Of a stretch of 64,000 bases of DNA, positions 1-10,270 are shown one piece after another (position 1 is the first letter of the stretch; every line of letters begins with the position of its first letter). The notes beneath the pieces were generated by a model. That model was not told the DNA's origin. It did not search any database and worked only from the letters and a program-made list of their open reading frames with translations. A program made the translations under genes and the position numbers. The DNA is taken from contig NZ_CP010849.1 in the NCBI RefSeq assembly GCF_000931445.1, positions 2,852,001-2,916,000 of the forward strand, read 5' to 3'. Source of the stretch: Streptomyces cyaneogriseus subsp. noncyanogenus (GTDB lineage Bacteria; Actinomycetota; Actinomycetes; Streptomycetales; Streptomycetaceae).

Positions 1-1
1 G

Positions 2-655
2 GCGGTCGCGGACGTCTCGCTGCGGCTGTGGACCCCGGCCGGGACCACCGTGACCTTCGTCAAACAGGTCGCGCCGGCCGTCGAGGACCTGACCGGCCGC
101 CGTACCGAGGCGGGCCCGCGCACCGGGGACTACCCCACCGGGTCCTGGGGCGGCGAGTCCCGCGACTACCACGTCCGTGTGGAAGTGCCGCCCGCGCACA
201 TCGGCCAGGAGATGCTGGCCGCCCGCGTCTCGCTGGTGGTCCCCCGGCCCGGGGACTCCCCCCTTCCGGGCGCGTCCGGGAGCGGGGCGGGCACCGTCCG
301 GGACCCGGGCGCCCAGGGTCTGATCCGGGCCGTGTGGACCGACGACCTCGCCGCCTCCACCTCGATCGACCCCCAGGTCGCCCACTACACCGGGCAGGCC
401 GAACTGGCGCAAGCCATCCGGCAAGGTATCGAACTGCGCAAAGCGGGAGACTTCGACGGCGCAACGGCCAGACTGGGCCGGGCGGTTCAGTTGGCCGGAG
501 CCTCGGGGAACGCGGATACTGCGAAACTGCTTGCGAAGGTGGTGGACGTGGTCGACGCCGCGACCGGTACTGTGCGACTGAAAGCGAAGGTCGCGGAGGC
601 CGACGAGATGACCCTCGAAACCCGGTCGACGAAGACTGTCCGCGTGAAGAAGTGA
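2..655 (+). CDS. C-terminal part of a VWA-domain-type protein (partial)
   Basis: The frame is open from the left edge to TGA at 653-655, giving about 217 residues whose start lies outside the window. The visible part is beta-rich and polar, followed by a helical region near the end (GQAELAQAIRQGIELRKAGD) that looks like a TPR-like tail. No catalytic motif is visible. It lies 36 bp upstream of a zinc-ribbon/FHA gene on the same strand. In Streptomyces such a pair is commonly a von Willebrand factor A protein followed by an FHA protein, probably parts of a phospho-signalling or secretion-linked assembly; the VWA assignment comes from this context and not from a visible MIDAS motif. The gene is real judging by protein-like composition, but the function is inferred. 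Confidence 0.7.
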   Translation, partial: AVADVSLRLWTPAGTTVTFVKQVAPAVEDLTGRRTEAGPRTGDYPTGSWGGESRDYHVRVEVPPAHIGQEMLAARVSLVVPRPGDSPLPGASGSGAGTVRDPGAQGLIRAVWTDDLAASTSIDPQVAHYTGQAELAQAIRQGIELRKAGDFDGATARLGRAVQLAGASGNADTAKLLAKVVDVVDAATGTVRLKAKVAEADEMTLETRSTKTVRVKK

Positions 656-691
656 CCTGAAGCAGTTGGTCTGAGAAGGGGAAGCACCGAC

Positions 692-2125
692 ATGCCGACC
701 TGCCCGAACGGACACCAGTCGGGTTCCGACGACTGGTGCGAGGTCTGCGGTCACCGCATGGCCGGTGCCGTACCTCCGCCGCCTCCGCCGCCCCCGCCGG
801 GCGGCGGCTACGGCTTCCCGCCGCCCGGCGGCCCGGGCGCCCAGCCGGAGCTGTGCCCGCAGTGCCGTACGCCCCGCCAGGGCGGGGCGCCGTTCTGCGA
901 GGAGTGCCGGTGGAACTTCCTGACCAACACCGCGACCTCGTACACCCCGGCCGCGCCGCGCCCGCCGGCGCCGAGTCCGGCCGCGCGCTTCCCGCAGCCG
1001 CCCGGGCCGTCGTTCGGCGGCGGTGACGCCTTCGAGTACCAGAGCTCCCGGCCCTCGCAGGTGAACCGTCCCGCCGAGCCGATCCCGCCGGGCCCGCCCT
1101 TCGGCGACGGCCCCTCGGGCCACGGCGGCCCGCAGCCACCGTCCGGTCCCCCGGCTCCGCACGGGCAGGACGGCTCCGGTGGCGCCGCGGGCCGTCCGCC
1201 CGGCTTCGGCGACCCCTCGCGGCCGGTTCCGCCGCCCCCCGGCCCGGGTGCGTCCGGGGGCGCCCCGCAGGCGTTCCGCCAGCCCGGCCCGGCCGCAGGC
1301 GCTCCGCAGGCGTTCCAGCAGCCCGGCCCCGACCGGACCCCGCCCCCGCCGTCCGGCCCCTCCGGACCGCCGTCCCCGCACGGACAGCCCGGACAGCCCG
1401 GCCCGGCGGGACCCCCCGCCCCGCCCGCGTTCCCGCGGGAGACCGGCCGGCCCCAGCCGGGCGGCCCGTCCTTCGGCGGCGGTGGCGACGACTGGGTGAT
1501 CTCCCCGCCGTCGGCCCCCGGCCCGGGCGGCCCCGGGGCCCCGTCCGGCGGCCCCCCGGCGCCCGGCGCCGCTCAGGGCGGCGGCTACGGCTATCCGCAC
1601 CCCGGCGCCGTCCAGACCCCGCCCCCGCCGCCGGGCCCCGGCTTCCCGCAGCAGCCCCAGGCGCCGCAGCAACCCCAGAGCCCGCAGCAGCCGCAGACGC
1701 CGCAGCAGCAGACGCGGCCCGCGACCTGGACGGCGACCATCGGCCCGGACCGCGAGTACTTCATGGCGATGATGCAGCGCTCCGGTCCCGAGGCCGCCGG
1801 CCTGAACCTGCCCGCCTACTCGCCCGAGCAGCGGCGCACGCTCACCGGCAGCCAGGTCACCATCGGCCGCCGCCGCCACTCCACCGGCGACACCCCCGAC
1901 ATCGACCTGTCGGTGCCGCCGGAGGACCCGGGCGTCTCGCACCAGCACGCGCTCCTGGTGCAGCAGCCCGACGGCGGCTGGGCGGTCGTCGACCAGAACT
2001 CCACCAACGGCACCACGGTGAACGGCTCGGACGAGCCCATCCGGCCCTTCGTGCCGGTACCGCTCCAGGACGGCGACCGGGTGCACGTCGGCGCCTGGAC
2101 GACGATCACCATCCGCCGCGACTAG
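692..2125 (+). CDS. Zinc-ribbon, proline-rich FHA-domain protein
   Basis: A 477-residue protein. Residues 1-25 carry a zinc ribbon (CPNGH...CEVCG) and a second Cys pair set lies near residues 55-75 (CPQC...CEEC). A very long Pro/Gly/Gln-rich linker fills about residues 85-345. The C-terminus is a forkhead-associated domain with the typical G-R, S-x-x-H and N-G signatures (VTIGRRR, GVSHQHA, NSTNGTTVNG), which bind phosphothreonine peptides. An RBS-like GAGAAGGGGAAG precedes ATG 692. It follows the VWA-type gene by 36 bp, so the two are probably co-transcribed and act together, likely reading Ser/Thr kinase signals at the membrane. The linker is low complexity, so its length probably varies between strains. 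The partner and kinase are not in the window. Confidence 0.9.
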   Translation: MPTCPNGHQSGSDDWCEVCGHRMAGAVPPPPPPPPPGGGYGFPPPGGPGAQPELCPQCRTPRQGGAPFCEECRWNFLTNTATSYTPAAPRPPAPSPAARFPQPPGPSFGGGDAFEYQSSRPSQVNRPAEPIPPGPPFGDGPSGHGGPQPPSGPPAPHGQDGSGGAAGRPPGFGDPSRPVPPPPGPGASGGAPQAFRQPGPAAGAPQAFQQPGPDRTPPPPSGPSGPPSPHGQPGQPGPAGPPAPPAFPRETGRPQPGGPSFGGGGDDWVISPPSAPGPGGPGAPSGGPPAPGAAQGGGYGYPHPGAVQTPPPPPGPGFPQQPQAPQQPQSPQQPQTPQQQTRPATWTATIGPDREYFMAMMQRSGPEAAGLNLPAYSPEQRRTLTGSQVTIGRRRHSTGDTPDIDLSVPPEDPGVSHQHALLVQQPDGGWAVVDQNSTNGTTVNGSDEPIRPFVPVPLQDGDRVHVGAWTTITIRRD

Positions 2126-2186
2126 GGTCTTTCGTCCGGATCAGGACCGGGACGGGTCGGGACGGGCCGCCACGGGCCGGGACCGG

Positions 2187-3212
2187 TCAGGGCAGGGGCC
2201 AGGCGTACGGTCCCCGCGGATCGTCCAGCCAGGCCCGGCTCTCCTCGCCGCGGACGGTGACGCCGTACCGCTCGCGCCGCGGCGCGCCCTCGCGCTCCCA
2301 CAGCGCGTAGGCCGCCCGCGGGTCGAGCCGGCCGCCGGTCAGCGTCAGCAGGAACCGGAACAGGTCGTCCTGGCGCGCCCTGCGGGGGACGCCGCCCAGG
2401 TCACCCGGCATCTGAGGGTCCGGCACGGGCGGCCCGCCCCGCAGCGGCACGAAGTAGGCGGGGGTGTCCAGGAAGCGCCCCTCGGCGTGTGCGGCGTCGC
2501 GCACGGTGAGCGCGACCAGGCCGGTGGCGAGCGGGGTGAGGATCCGGCCGCCCGGGCGGCACTGGGCGAGCCAGGCGGGCGGGACGGCCGCCGGCGCGCA
2601 GGTCGCGATGATCCGGTCGAAGGGGGCGCGCCCGGGGACGCCGCGCGCGCCGTCGCCGGTGACGACGACCGGGTGGTACCCGGCCGCGTCCAGGTGCCGG
2701 CGGGCGGACTCCGTGATCTCCGGGTCCAGGTCGACGGTGGTGACCAGCCCGTCGTCGCCGAGCCGGTGGGCGAGCAGGGCCGCGTTGTAGCCGGTGCCGG
2801 CGCCGATCTCCAGGACCCGGTCGCCGTCCCGCACCTTCAGCTCGGCCAGCATCAGGGCCATCAGCGAGGGCTGGCTGCTGGAGGAGAGCAGCTCGCCGTC
2901 GCGCACCCGGGTGGCGAGCGGGGTGTCCTCGTAGGCGCCGCGCAGCCAGCGTTCGCGCGCGGCCGGGTCGGGATGCTCGCCCCACCGGCGCTCGTAACCG
3001 CCCGCGGCCACGACGTAGTAGTACGGCACGAAGAGGTGGCGCGGGACGGCCGCGAACACCTCCCGCCACACCGGGTCGCCTGCCCAGGCCCCGCTCCGCT
3101 CGATCTCGCGCACCAGCGCCGCCCGCGCGGACGCGGCGAGGCCGCCCGGGTCCAGGTCCCGGCCGCCGTCCCCGTCTCCGTGCCCGTCCTCGCCGGGAGC
3201 GCGCCCGCCCAT
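2187..3212 (-). CDS. Protein-L-isoaspartate O-methyltransferase-like SAM methyltransferase
   Basis: A 341-residue protein starting at ATG 3212-3210; the open frame continues upstream but has no protein-like content there. It contains the PCMT-type substrate loop (SSSQPS) followed by the SAM-binding glycine motif VLEIGAGTGYNAALL and an acidic strand end (TTVDLDPEI). This family methylates isoaspartyl residues in damaged proteins; Streptomyces have several paralogues, including ones used in peptide maturation, so the real substrate is uncertain. A C-terminal region of about 100 residues beyond the methyltransferase core is family-specific. It is transcribed divergently from the globin gene with only 44 bp between the starts, so promoters must overlap. 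Confidence 0.8.
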   Translation of the reverse strand: MGGRAPGEDGHGDGDGGRDLDPGGLAASARAALVREIERSGAWAGDPVWREVFAAVPRHLFVPYYYVVAAGGYERRWGEHPDPAARERWLRGAYEDTPLATRVRDGELLSSSSQPSLMALMLAELKVRDGDRVLEIGAGTGYNAALLAHRLGDDGLVTTVDLDPEITESARRHLDAAGYHPVVVTGDGARGVPGRAPFDRIIATCAPAAVPPAWLAQCRPGGRILTPLATGLVALTVRDAAHAEGRFLDTPAYFVPLRGGPPVPDPQMPGDLGGVPRRARQDDLFRFLLTLTGGRLDPRAAYALWEREGAPRRERYGVTVRGEESRAWLDDPRGPYAWPLP

Positions 3213-3256
3213 GCCTCCACGGTAGGGCGGTCCTGGGCCTTGAGTCCTAGGCCCCG

Positions 3257-3682
3257 GTGTCTGAGACCATGGACGGCGTGAATGAGATTCGGCGCGGCAC
3301 GCTTCAGGAGCAGACCTTTTACGAGCAGGTCGGCGGGGAGGAGACCTTCCGCCGGCTCGTCCACCGCTTCTACCAGGGAGTAGCCGAGGACCCGCTCCTG
3401 CGGCCGATGTATCCCGAGGAGGACCTGGGCCCCGCCGAGGAGCGCCTGACGCTGTTCCTGATCCAGTACTGGGGCGGCCCGACGACGTACAGCGAGAACC
3501 GCGGCCACCCCCGGCTGCGCATGCGCCACGCCCCCTTCGCCGTCGACCGGGCGGCGCACGACGCCTGGCTGAAGCACATGCGGGACGCCGTCGACGAGCT
3601 CGGCCTGTCCGAGGAGCACGAGCGGACGCTGTGGAGCTACCTGACGTACGCCGCGGCGTCGATGGTGAACACGGCGGGCTGA
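3257..3682 (+). CDS. Group II truncated haemoglobin
   Basis: A 141-residue frame from GTG 3257. The internal GTG at 3278 (VNEIRRGTL) gives 134 residues and is the more probable start, since homologues begin near that point. It has the 2-over-2 globin features: FYEQVGGEETFRRLVHRFY at the start, the proximal-His helix region HPRLRMRHAPF, and the distal YWGGP segment with Tyr and Trp typical of group II (trHbO). Such globins bind oxygen and nitric oxide and are thought to handle NO or reactive oxygen. No ferredoxin reductase partner is adjacent. It is transcribed divergently from the methyltransferase. Confidence 0.9.
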   Translation: MSETMDGVNEIRRGTLQEQTFYEQVGGEETFRRLVHRFYQGVAEDPLLRPMYPEEDLGPAEERLTLFLIQYWGGPTTYSENRGHPRLRMRHAPFAVDRAAHDAWLKHMRDAVDELGLSEEHERTLWSYLTYAAASMVNTAG

Positions 3683-3709
3683 GGCGCGGGCCGGCGGGGG
3701 CGGCGGGGC

Positions 3710-4387
3710 TCAGCGCACGCTGAGGCCGAGCGGCCCGAGGCCCGCCCGCCGCACGGCGACCGAACCGTAGGGGGTGCGCAGCCGCAGCCACGCTCCCGAG
3801 GAGAACAGCCCTGGGGCGTCCTGGGGGCCCGCGGACCGCAGGAAGCCCAGGGCGTGTGCCGCGTGCACGGCCCGCACCGGCAGCCCGGTGTCCGCGACCG
3901 TGCGGGACCAGATCTCACGCCCGATCCGGTCGAGCTCGGCCCGCGTCCGCTGCTCGGGCGCGAGCTCCTGGGTGCGGCCGCGGAACTCGGCGACACCGGC
4001 GGCGACGAGCCGGCGCAGCTCGTCCAGGGCGGGCAGTCCCGGCTCGGGCCGCCAGCCGCCGCGCGGCGGCAGCACTCCGGCCCAGGGCGGGCCGGTCACC
4101 GCGCCGGGCACGGTGACCGTGGCGCCCGTCTCGTCCACCGATTCCAGCAGCTCACCGGCGGAGACGGTCACGTCGAGCGTGGCGTCGAGCCCGTTCTCGT
4201 ACGGTTTGGCGAGCCGCGCCGTGCGGATCGCCAGCACCTCGAAGGAGGCCGGCCGCCCGAAGACGGCCAGCGCCGTGCCGGCCGCCTGGATCCGGACGGC
4301 GGCGGACCGGTCGTAGTGGAGCAGCCGGGAGAGGAAGGCGGCCAGGTCGGCCGCCTCCCCGTCGTCCGCGAGGTGGAGCACCGTCAT
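3710..4387 (-). CDS. Conserved actinobacterial protein of unknown function
   Basis: A 225-residue protein from ATG 4387-4385. I do not recognise a catalytic motif. It is a soluble mixed alpha/beta sequence with no signal peptide or membrane segment, and has a long helical stretch in the middle (LDELRRLVAAGVAEFRGR). Its ATG overlaps the stop codon of the thioesterase upstream by 4 bases (ATGA), so the two are translationally coupled and come from the ettA-thioesterase operon. That arrangement suggests a housekeeping role linked to the same operon, but nothing in the sequence says what it does. Confidence 0.75.
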   Translation of the reverse strand: MTVLHLADDGEAADLAAFLSRLLHYDRSAAVRIQAAGTALAVFGRPASFEVLAIRTARLAKPYENGLDATLDVTVSAGELLESVDETGATVTVPGAVTGPPWAGVLPPRGGWRPEPGLPALDELRRLVAAGVAEFRGRTQELAPEQRTRAELDRIGREIWSRTVADTGLPVRAVHAAHALGFLRSAGPQDAPGLFSSGAWLRLRTPYGSVAVRRAGLGPLGLSVR

Positions 4388-4797
4388 GCGGCGACGGCCT
4401 CCGCCTCGTCGTCCTCCATGTACTCCTGGAGGAACTCCCGTTCCTCCGCGGTGATCCGGCGGGGCCGCTGCGCCTCGAAGTCGAACGGCACGATCACCGT
4501 GGAGGCCCGGACGTAGATCTGGTCGCCGTCCTTCACCTCGTAGGCGAGGGTGAAGGACGCGGCCCTGATCTCCGTGACCCACAGCTCGATGTCGACCGGG
4601 GCGTGCCGGTGCACGAGCTGCCGCTTGTAGTCGATCTCGTGGCGCGCCACCACCGACCCCTGCTTGAACTCCTTGTCCGGGCGGAACAGGAAGTCGATCC
4701 GGGCTTCCTCCAGGTAGCGCAGGAAGACCACGTTGTTGACGTGACCGTACGCGTCCATGTCCGCCCAGCGCAGCGGGCAGCGGTAGATGTGCCGCAA
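4384..4797 (-). CDS. Acyl-CoA thioesterase (4HBT hot-dog fold)
   Basis: A 137-residue single hot-dog-fold protein. The signature WADMDAYGHVNN (with the catalytic Asp of the 4-hydroxybenzoyl-CoA thioesterase type) followed by FLRYLEEARIDF identifies the family, which hydrolyses acyl-CoA thioesters in the cytoplasm. I choose TTG 4797-4795, giving LRHIYRCPLRW, because it sits 2 bases after the ettA stop at 4800-4802 and matches where such proteins begin; the longer upstream frame is ettA coding sequence. Its stop overlaps the next gene by ATGA. The substrate is unknown; similar proteins are usually annotated simply as thioesterases. Confidence 0.85.
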   Translation of the reverse strand: MRHIYRCPLRWADMDAYGHVNNVVFLRYLEEARIDFLFRPDKEFKQGSVVARHEIDYKRQLVHRHAPVDIELWVTEIRAASFTLAYEVKDGDQIYVRASTVIVPFDFEAQRPRRITAEEREFLQEYMEDDEAEAVAA

Positions 4798-4799
4798 GA

Positions 4800-6464
<1,665 letters not shown>

Positions 6465-6973
6465 GAGAAACCGTCCGGCAGCTTGTGATCTGGCAGTGGG
6501 CAGATACACCCCATCTTGCCTGACCGCCACCCCTGGGAGGAAACGCGTTCCGCTCGGGGCCTGTGACCTGGCCTTTAACGGATGGCACCGGAGCCCCGCC
6601 TGTCACTGCCGGTCGGCACCGGCGGGCCTCGGCCACCCTCGCACGGCCCGGGGACGGCCCAGGATCGATCACCCGGCGGGCATGACTCCCTGCCGCCGTG
6701 CCCGCAACGGACGTGTACGACGGCCTACAACGCCTGCTCGACGAGTGGAACCCGATCGGTCGGCGTCGCCGTGGGACGTCGGACCGCGTCACGGCCTGGC
6801 GGACATCGACGCGTGTACAGGGCGCCCGACGTCTTGCGGGCACGATAGGAACCGAGAACGAATCACTGGCGCGAGGCAGCGCTACCGGCTGACCGGGATC
6901 CGAGATCGCGGGCATACCACCTGTCCCGGAGCCACCGAGTACGGCACTGTGTCCCCGACTGTCTGCGTTAGTC
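6465..6973. other. Gene-free 509-bp stretch upstream of ettA
   Basis: No convincing coding frame. It must hold the ettA promoter (leftward) and the promoter of the small membrane protein (rightward). One copy of a 37-base imperfect direct repeat lies here (6506-6542). The base composition is slightly less G+C-rich than the neighbours, and I see no tRNA or transposase remnant. Confidence 0.6.
6506..6542. repeat. Left copy of 37-bp imperfect direct repeat
   Basis: Begins ACACCCCATCTTGCCTGACC and matches 31 of 37 positions with 7648-7684, which begins ACACCCCGTCCTGCCTGACC. The two copies flank the small membrane protein gene and the space around it (about 1.1 kb). This is a direct observation; whether it marks an insertion or a duplicated promoter segment is unknown. 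Confidence 0.6.
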
Positions 6974-7531
6974 ATGGGGGGATCAACGTTGTGGGAGCAA
7001 TTGCCTGCTTTGGCCGGCGTTCTCGTGGGAGCCATCGGGTCCTACGTGGCGACCAGTCTTACGGAACGGAGCCGGTGGCGACGGGCAAGAGCCGAACGCT
7101 GGGATCAGAGGAGACTGGACACCTACGCGTCCTACGCGAACAGCTTGAAGCATCAGATCAACATCGCCCAGCGCATAGGGGCCGCAAGGGGGTTCCAGCA
7201 CGTTGTGGACCCGCTGGCCCCGGAGCAGGGCCTGGCACAGCTCGCCGAGGCCGAGGCGCGGCGTGCAGCCGAGTGGGAAACGGTGCTGCTCATCGGGGAC
7301 GCCGAGACCATAGCGGCGGCTCGTAAGTGGCATGAAGCCGTGTGGAACGTCGAACTTTATGCTCGCGGTCTGAAGACCGACCCTGCCGGCTGGGAGAGAG
7401 CAGTCGGGCAGATGAGCCGAGCACGTGATGATTTCTATGCTCTCGCACGGCGTGACCTGGGCATCTCGGGGCCCCCTCCACCGTCCGGCAACTGGCCTCG
7501 TGCCTGGCAGCAGCAAGACGAAACGACCTGA
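6974..7531 (+). CDS. Small single-span membrane protein of unknown function
   Basis: 185 residues from ATG 6974. The first 25 residues hold one hydrophobic segment (LPALAGVLVGAIGSYVATSL), followed by a basic stretch and a long helical, charged cytoplasmic-looking domain with coiled-coil-like character. The start is debatable: ATG 6974 has no ribosome site, whereas TTG 6989 is preceded by GGGGGGA at good spacing. I do not recognise the family; similar single-span, helical proteins are common in Streptomyces genomes and often unstudied. Codon use is less biased than the neighbours and it sits between direct repeats, which suggests acquisition. Confidence 0.65.
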   Translation: MGGSTLWEQLPALAGVLVGAIGSYVATSLTERSRWRRARAERWDQRRLDTYASYANSLKHQINIAQRIGAARGFQHVVDPLAPEQGLAQLAEAEARRAAEWETVLLIGDAETIAAARKWHEAVWNVELYARGLKTDPAGWERAVGQMSRARDDFYALARRDLGISGPPPPSGNWPRAWQQQDETT

Positions 7532-7581
7532 AAGCAACCCGGTGAGCAAATCCGGACTCACCTACCTCAGCGCCGCGTGAA

Positions 7582-7624
7582 GCCCCGACCTCAGCAGCAT
7601 TCCCGCCGGTGACGGGGCCTTTTG
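7582..7624 (+). terminator. Hairpin terminator after the small membrane protein gene
   Basis: Arms GCCCCG (7582-7587) and CGGGGC (7613-7618) followed by CTTTTGG, about 50 bp after the stop at 7531. Confidence 0.5.
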
Positions 7625-7634
7625 GCACCTTATG

Positions 7635-7655
7635 CGGGGTGCAAGCAACACCCCG
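7635..7655. terminator. Perfect 7-bp hairpin inside the right direct repeat
   Basis: CGGGGTG (7635-7641), loop CAAGCAA, CACCCCG (7649-7655). It lies between the small membrane protein gene and the end of the leftward surface-protein gene, and may terminate the latter; there is no clear T-run on either side. Confidence 0.4.
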
Positions 7656-7684
7656 TCCTGCCTGACCGCCGCGCCTGCGGGGAA
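7648..7684. repeat. Right copy of 37-bp imperfect direct repeat
   Basis: Pairs with 6506-6542 at 31 of 37 positions; see that entry. The first 8 bases also form one arm of the hairpin at 7635-7655. Confidence 0.6.
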
Positions 7685-7717
7685 CCCGTCCGGTGGGCGG
7701 GGCGGCCCGGTGGTTTC

Positions 7718-9133
7718 TCACTCCTGGGGATCGGTGTTCTTCCGGCGGATGATCAGCAGGGTGCCGCCGCCGACGATGACCAGGCCGAGGGCGATGGCGC
7801 CGATGAGCGGGGTGACGCCGGATCCGCCGGTCTCGGCGAGGTTGGTGCCGGCCGCGATGCCGCCGGCCGCGGCGGGGGCCGGCTCGCCGACGATCTGGGT
7901 GTCCTGGCCGCTCTCGCTCTCGCTGCCCTGGGTGAGGCAGTCGAGGACGCCGGTGAACCGCTTCTCGAAGCCGCCCGGCCCGCTGATCACGAAGTCGTAG
8001 GGCTGCCCCTCCTGAAGAGGGACCTCCACCGTGCGGGTCTCTCCGGCGGCGATGGCGTACTCGGTGCCCATCAGCTCGAAGGTGAACGCCTCATCGCCGC
8101 GGTTGACGGCGGTGATGTCCAAGGTGCCCTCGGCGCAGTTCTCCGCCGCGGACAGGGCGGGCACCGCGCCTGTCGTGCCCCAGGTCGCGCTCGCCGCCGC
8201 GGAGACGGTCGACTCGCTGGACCCGGCCAGGATCTGGGTCTGGCTGCGGGACTCGGAGGCGAAGGCGCGCCCCACCGGCACGGTGGTCGAACCCTGCACG
8301 GTCAGCTCCGCCGTGCCGGCCTCGGCGTCCTCCGGCACGTCGAAGAAGACCTGGCTGCCGTCGGTGACGGAGGTGACGGCCCTGCCGTCCTTGTCCACGA
8401 TCCGCACACCGCTGGCGGCGGCGTCCGCCGGCGGTGTCACCGTCGCACGGTCCGCGTCGGTGTGCACGGTCACCGGTCCCAGCCGCTCGCCGGGACGGCC
8501 GGCGACGGCGGGCGGATCGAGGCGGAGGGAGGCGGCGGGCTCGGCCAGGGAGCGGGCCTTGTCCTCGAGGTAGTCCGCGAGCCGTTCGGCCTGCGGGTCC
8601 AGGGCCCGGACCTCCGCGTCGTCCGAGTAGCGCCAGATGGCCACCTGCGTGCCGGCCGCCGCGTCCTGCTCGGTGAGTCCGCCGCGGACTCCCGCCTTCT
8701 TGGCGAGGGCGGCGAGGTCGTTCACCTGCGGGTAGGAGTTCTGCAGGATCCAGCGGATGTGGCCCGCGTGCGGGTTGGTGCCCAGCGAGGTCCCGCTCCA
8801 GGGGGTCTCGTGGTACTTGGCGCCCTTCTGCGTGGGGCTCTGGATGTCGACGCAGTACGTCTGGAGCATGCCGCCGCCCTCGACGGACATCTCGAACAGG
8901 CCGGCCGGCACCTGCTGCTGCCCCGTGGCGCCGTCCATCACCGCGGTGCCGTAGGTCTTCAGGCCGTTCACGGTGGCGGTCGCCCCGCCGCGGCTCTGCG
9001 CCGCCCCGTCGGCGGCGGCCGATCCGGCACCGGCCAGGACGCCGGCGGCGGTGAGCCCGGACACCACGGTCGCGGCGGCGAGGCGCGCCGCCCCTCGCCC
9101 GGGCGTGGACAGCGCGGAGTACGCAGAAAACAC
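7718..9133 (-). CDS. Sortase-anchored thioester-domain surface protein
   Basis: 471 residues from GTG 9133-9131, preceded by AAGGGG at good spacing. A signal peptide runs to about residue 41. The thioester domain has Cys94 (QTYCVDIQSP) and Gln163 (AAGTQVAIWRYSDD), which in this family form an internal Cys-Gln thioester that reacts covalently with host or surface amines. Ig-like segments follow, then the sorting signal LAETG, a hydrophobic span and an RRK tail, so a sortase links it to the cell wall. Streptomyces carry several such proteins; the target is unknown. The region upstream holds a striking inverted repeat (9309-9361). Confidence 0.88.
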   Translation of the reverse strand: MFSAYSALSTPGRGAARLAAATVVSGLTAAGVLAGAGSAAADGAAQSRGGATATVNGLKTYGTAVMDGATGQQQVPAGLFEMSVEGGGMLQTYCVDIQSPTQKGAKYHETPWSGTSLGTNPHAGHIRWILQNSYPQVNDLAALAKKAGVRGGLTEQDAAAGTQVAIWRYSDDAEVRALDPQAERLADYLEDKARSLAEPAASLRLDPPAVAGRPGERLGPVTVHTDADRATVTPPADAAASGVRIVDKDGRAVTSVTDGSQVFFDVPEDAEAGTAELTVQGSTTVPVGRAFASESRSQTQILAGSSESTVSAAASATWGTTGAVPALSAAENCAEGTLDITAVNRGDEAFTFELMGTEYAIAAGETRTVEVPLQEGQPYDFVISGPGGFEKRFTGVLDCLTQGSESESGQDTQIVGEPAPAAAGGIAAGTNLAETGGSGVTPLIGAIALGLVIVGGGTLLIIRRKNTDPQE

Positions 9134-9308
9134 AAATTCCCCTTCGAGCAGGACCCGTTGACGTGGGGGGAACGGTCCCACCAGCAGAATCAGCAGCCCC
9201 GGAGGGCATGCCCGGCATCCTAAGGAAGCGGCACACCGCACTTCCCGGTGAGGCCGTCCGATCACCGATCCGACTCGGAATCGTTATCGCCGCAGCGCCC
9301 CTGAACAG

Positions 9309-9361
9309 GGCTTATCGACAAATCCACTCGGCTTCATGCCGTACGTATTCCTCGATAAGCC
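9309..9361. repeat. 10-bp perfect inverted repeat enclosing a second small hairpin
   Basis: GGCTTATCGA at 9309-9318 and TCGATAAGCC at 9352-9361 are perfect complements. In the 33-base spacer, CGGC (9329-9332) and GCCG (9338-9341) form a nested stem. It sits 50 bp downstream of ssbB and about 180 bp upstream of the thioester protein. It lacks a T-run, so it could be an ssbB terminator, a regulator site or a DNA-level structure. Confidence 0.5.
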
Positions 9362-9410
9362 GCAGTTCGGACAGGTGTGCGTCAGGGGGCCATCTGGGCG
9401 ATGTCTGACG

Positions 9411-9878
9411 TCACATCAGCGCCGGTTCCCCGGTCGGTTGTTGCTCGCTCGGGTCGCCCGACTCGGCAGCGGGGGTCTCCCAGTTGGGCTCCGGTCGCGG
9501 TGAAGTGGACGCGCTGTCCGGTTTGTTGGTGCGGCGGAAGGCCGAGGTACCGCGTGTGAGGTCGTGGCCGATGGCCACCGCGTCGATGTCCGCCGAGGTC
9601 CGGCTCTGGCCCTCGCGCACGTCCGTGCGCACCTTCAGCCGGCCCTGCACCATGACGGGGTCGCCCACCGCCAGGGACGCCGCCGCGTTGGCGGCGAGCT
9701 GCCGGTGGGCCCAGACCGTGAAGAAGTTGGTGTGGCCGTCCGTCCAGGCGCTCTTCTCCCGGTCCCAGTAGCGCGAGGTGACCGCCAGCCGGAACCGCGC
9801 CGACGGGCCGCTCGCCAGTTCCCGGTAGACCGGATGCGTCGCCACGTTGCCCACCGCGCAGATCATCGTCTCGTTCAT
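9411..9878 (-). CDS. ssbB: Single-stranded DNA-binding protein (SsbB type)
   Basis: 155 residues from ATG 9878-9876 with the OB-fold start MNETMICAVGNVATHPVYRE and internal FFTVWAHRQLAANAAASLAVGDPVMVQGRL typical of SSB. The C-terminus ends GEPALM and lacks the acidic DDDIPF-like tip of SsbA, as in SsbB of Streptomyces, which acts in chromosome segregation during sporulation rather than general replication. The symbol is given because length, missing tip and position next to two GTPase genes fit that protein. It is leftward, downstream of the GTPase pair but separated from it by 392 bp. Confidence 0.85.
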   Translation of the reverse strand: MNETMICAVGNVATHPVYRELASGPSARFRLAVTSRYWDREKSAWTDGHTNFFTVWAHRQLAANAAASLAVGDPVMVQGRLKVRTDVREGQSRTSADIDAVAIGHDLTRGTSAFRRTNKPDSASTSPRPEPNWETPAAESGDPSEQQPTGEPALM

Positions 9879-10270
9879 CGTGCACCCCTCCCCCGCCCGG
9901 ACACCGACGCCGGGCGAACGCGCGTACGGGCCCCTCCCGTACGGCCGGTTCTGCCGCGGCGGAGACGCCGTCGCCCCACCCCGCCGCCGTGACGACGGCC
10001 GGGCGCGGGCACCCGGTGCCGCCGCCGGACCCGGCGACCGGACCGCTCCCGGGCAGGTCCCCGGGCGGCCGCGCTCGCCGTGCGGCCGACCGCGTCCGCC
10101 GGGGGCCCGCCGGGCGCTGTCTCGCCGCACGGCCAGACTGCCCCCACCGGGCCGGACCCCGCCGGGCGCTGTGGAGCACCGCCCGCCTGTGGACAACCCC
10201 GTCACCCGCGGGAGTGACACACCTGCCGGACACAGCCCTCCGCGTCCCCCGGGCCGGGCGGTCGGGAGCG
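9879..10270. other. Gene-free 392-bp stretch between ssbB and the GTPase pair
   Basis: No supported coding frame on either strand. It must contain the ssbB promoter, reading leftward. I see no clear palindrome or terminator; the GTPase operon may end here. Confidence 0.5.
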
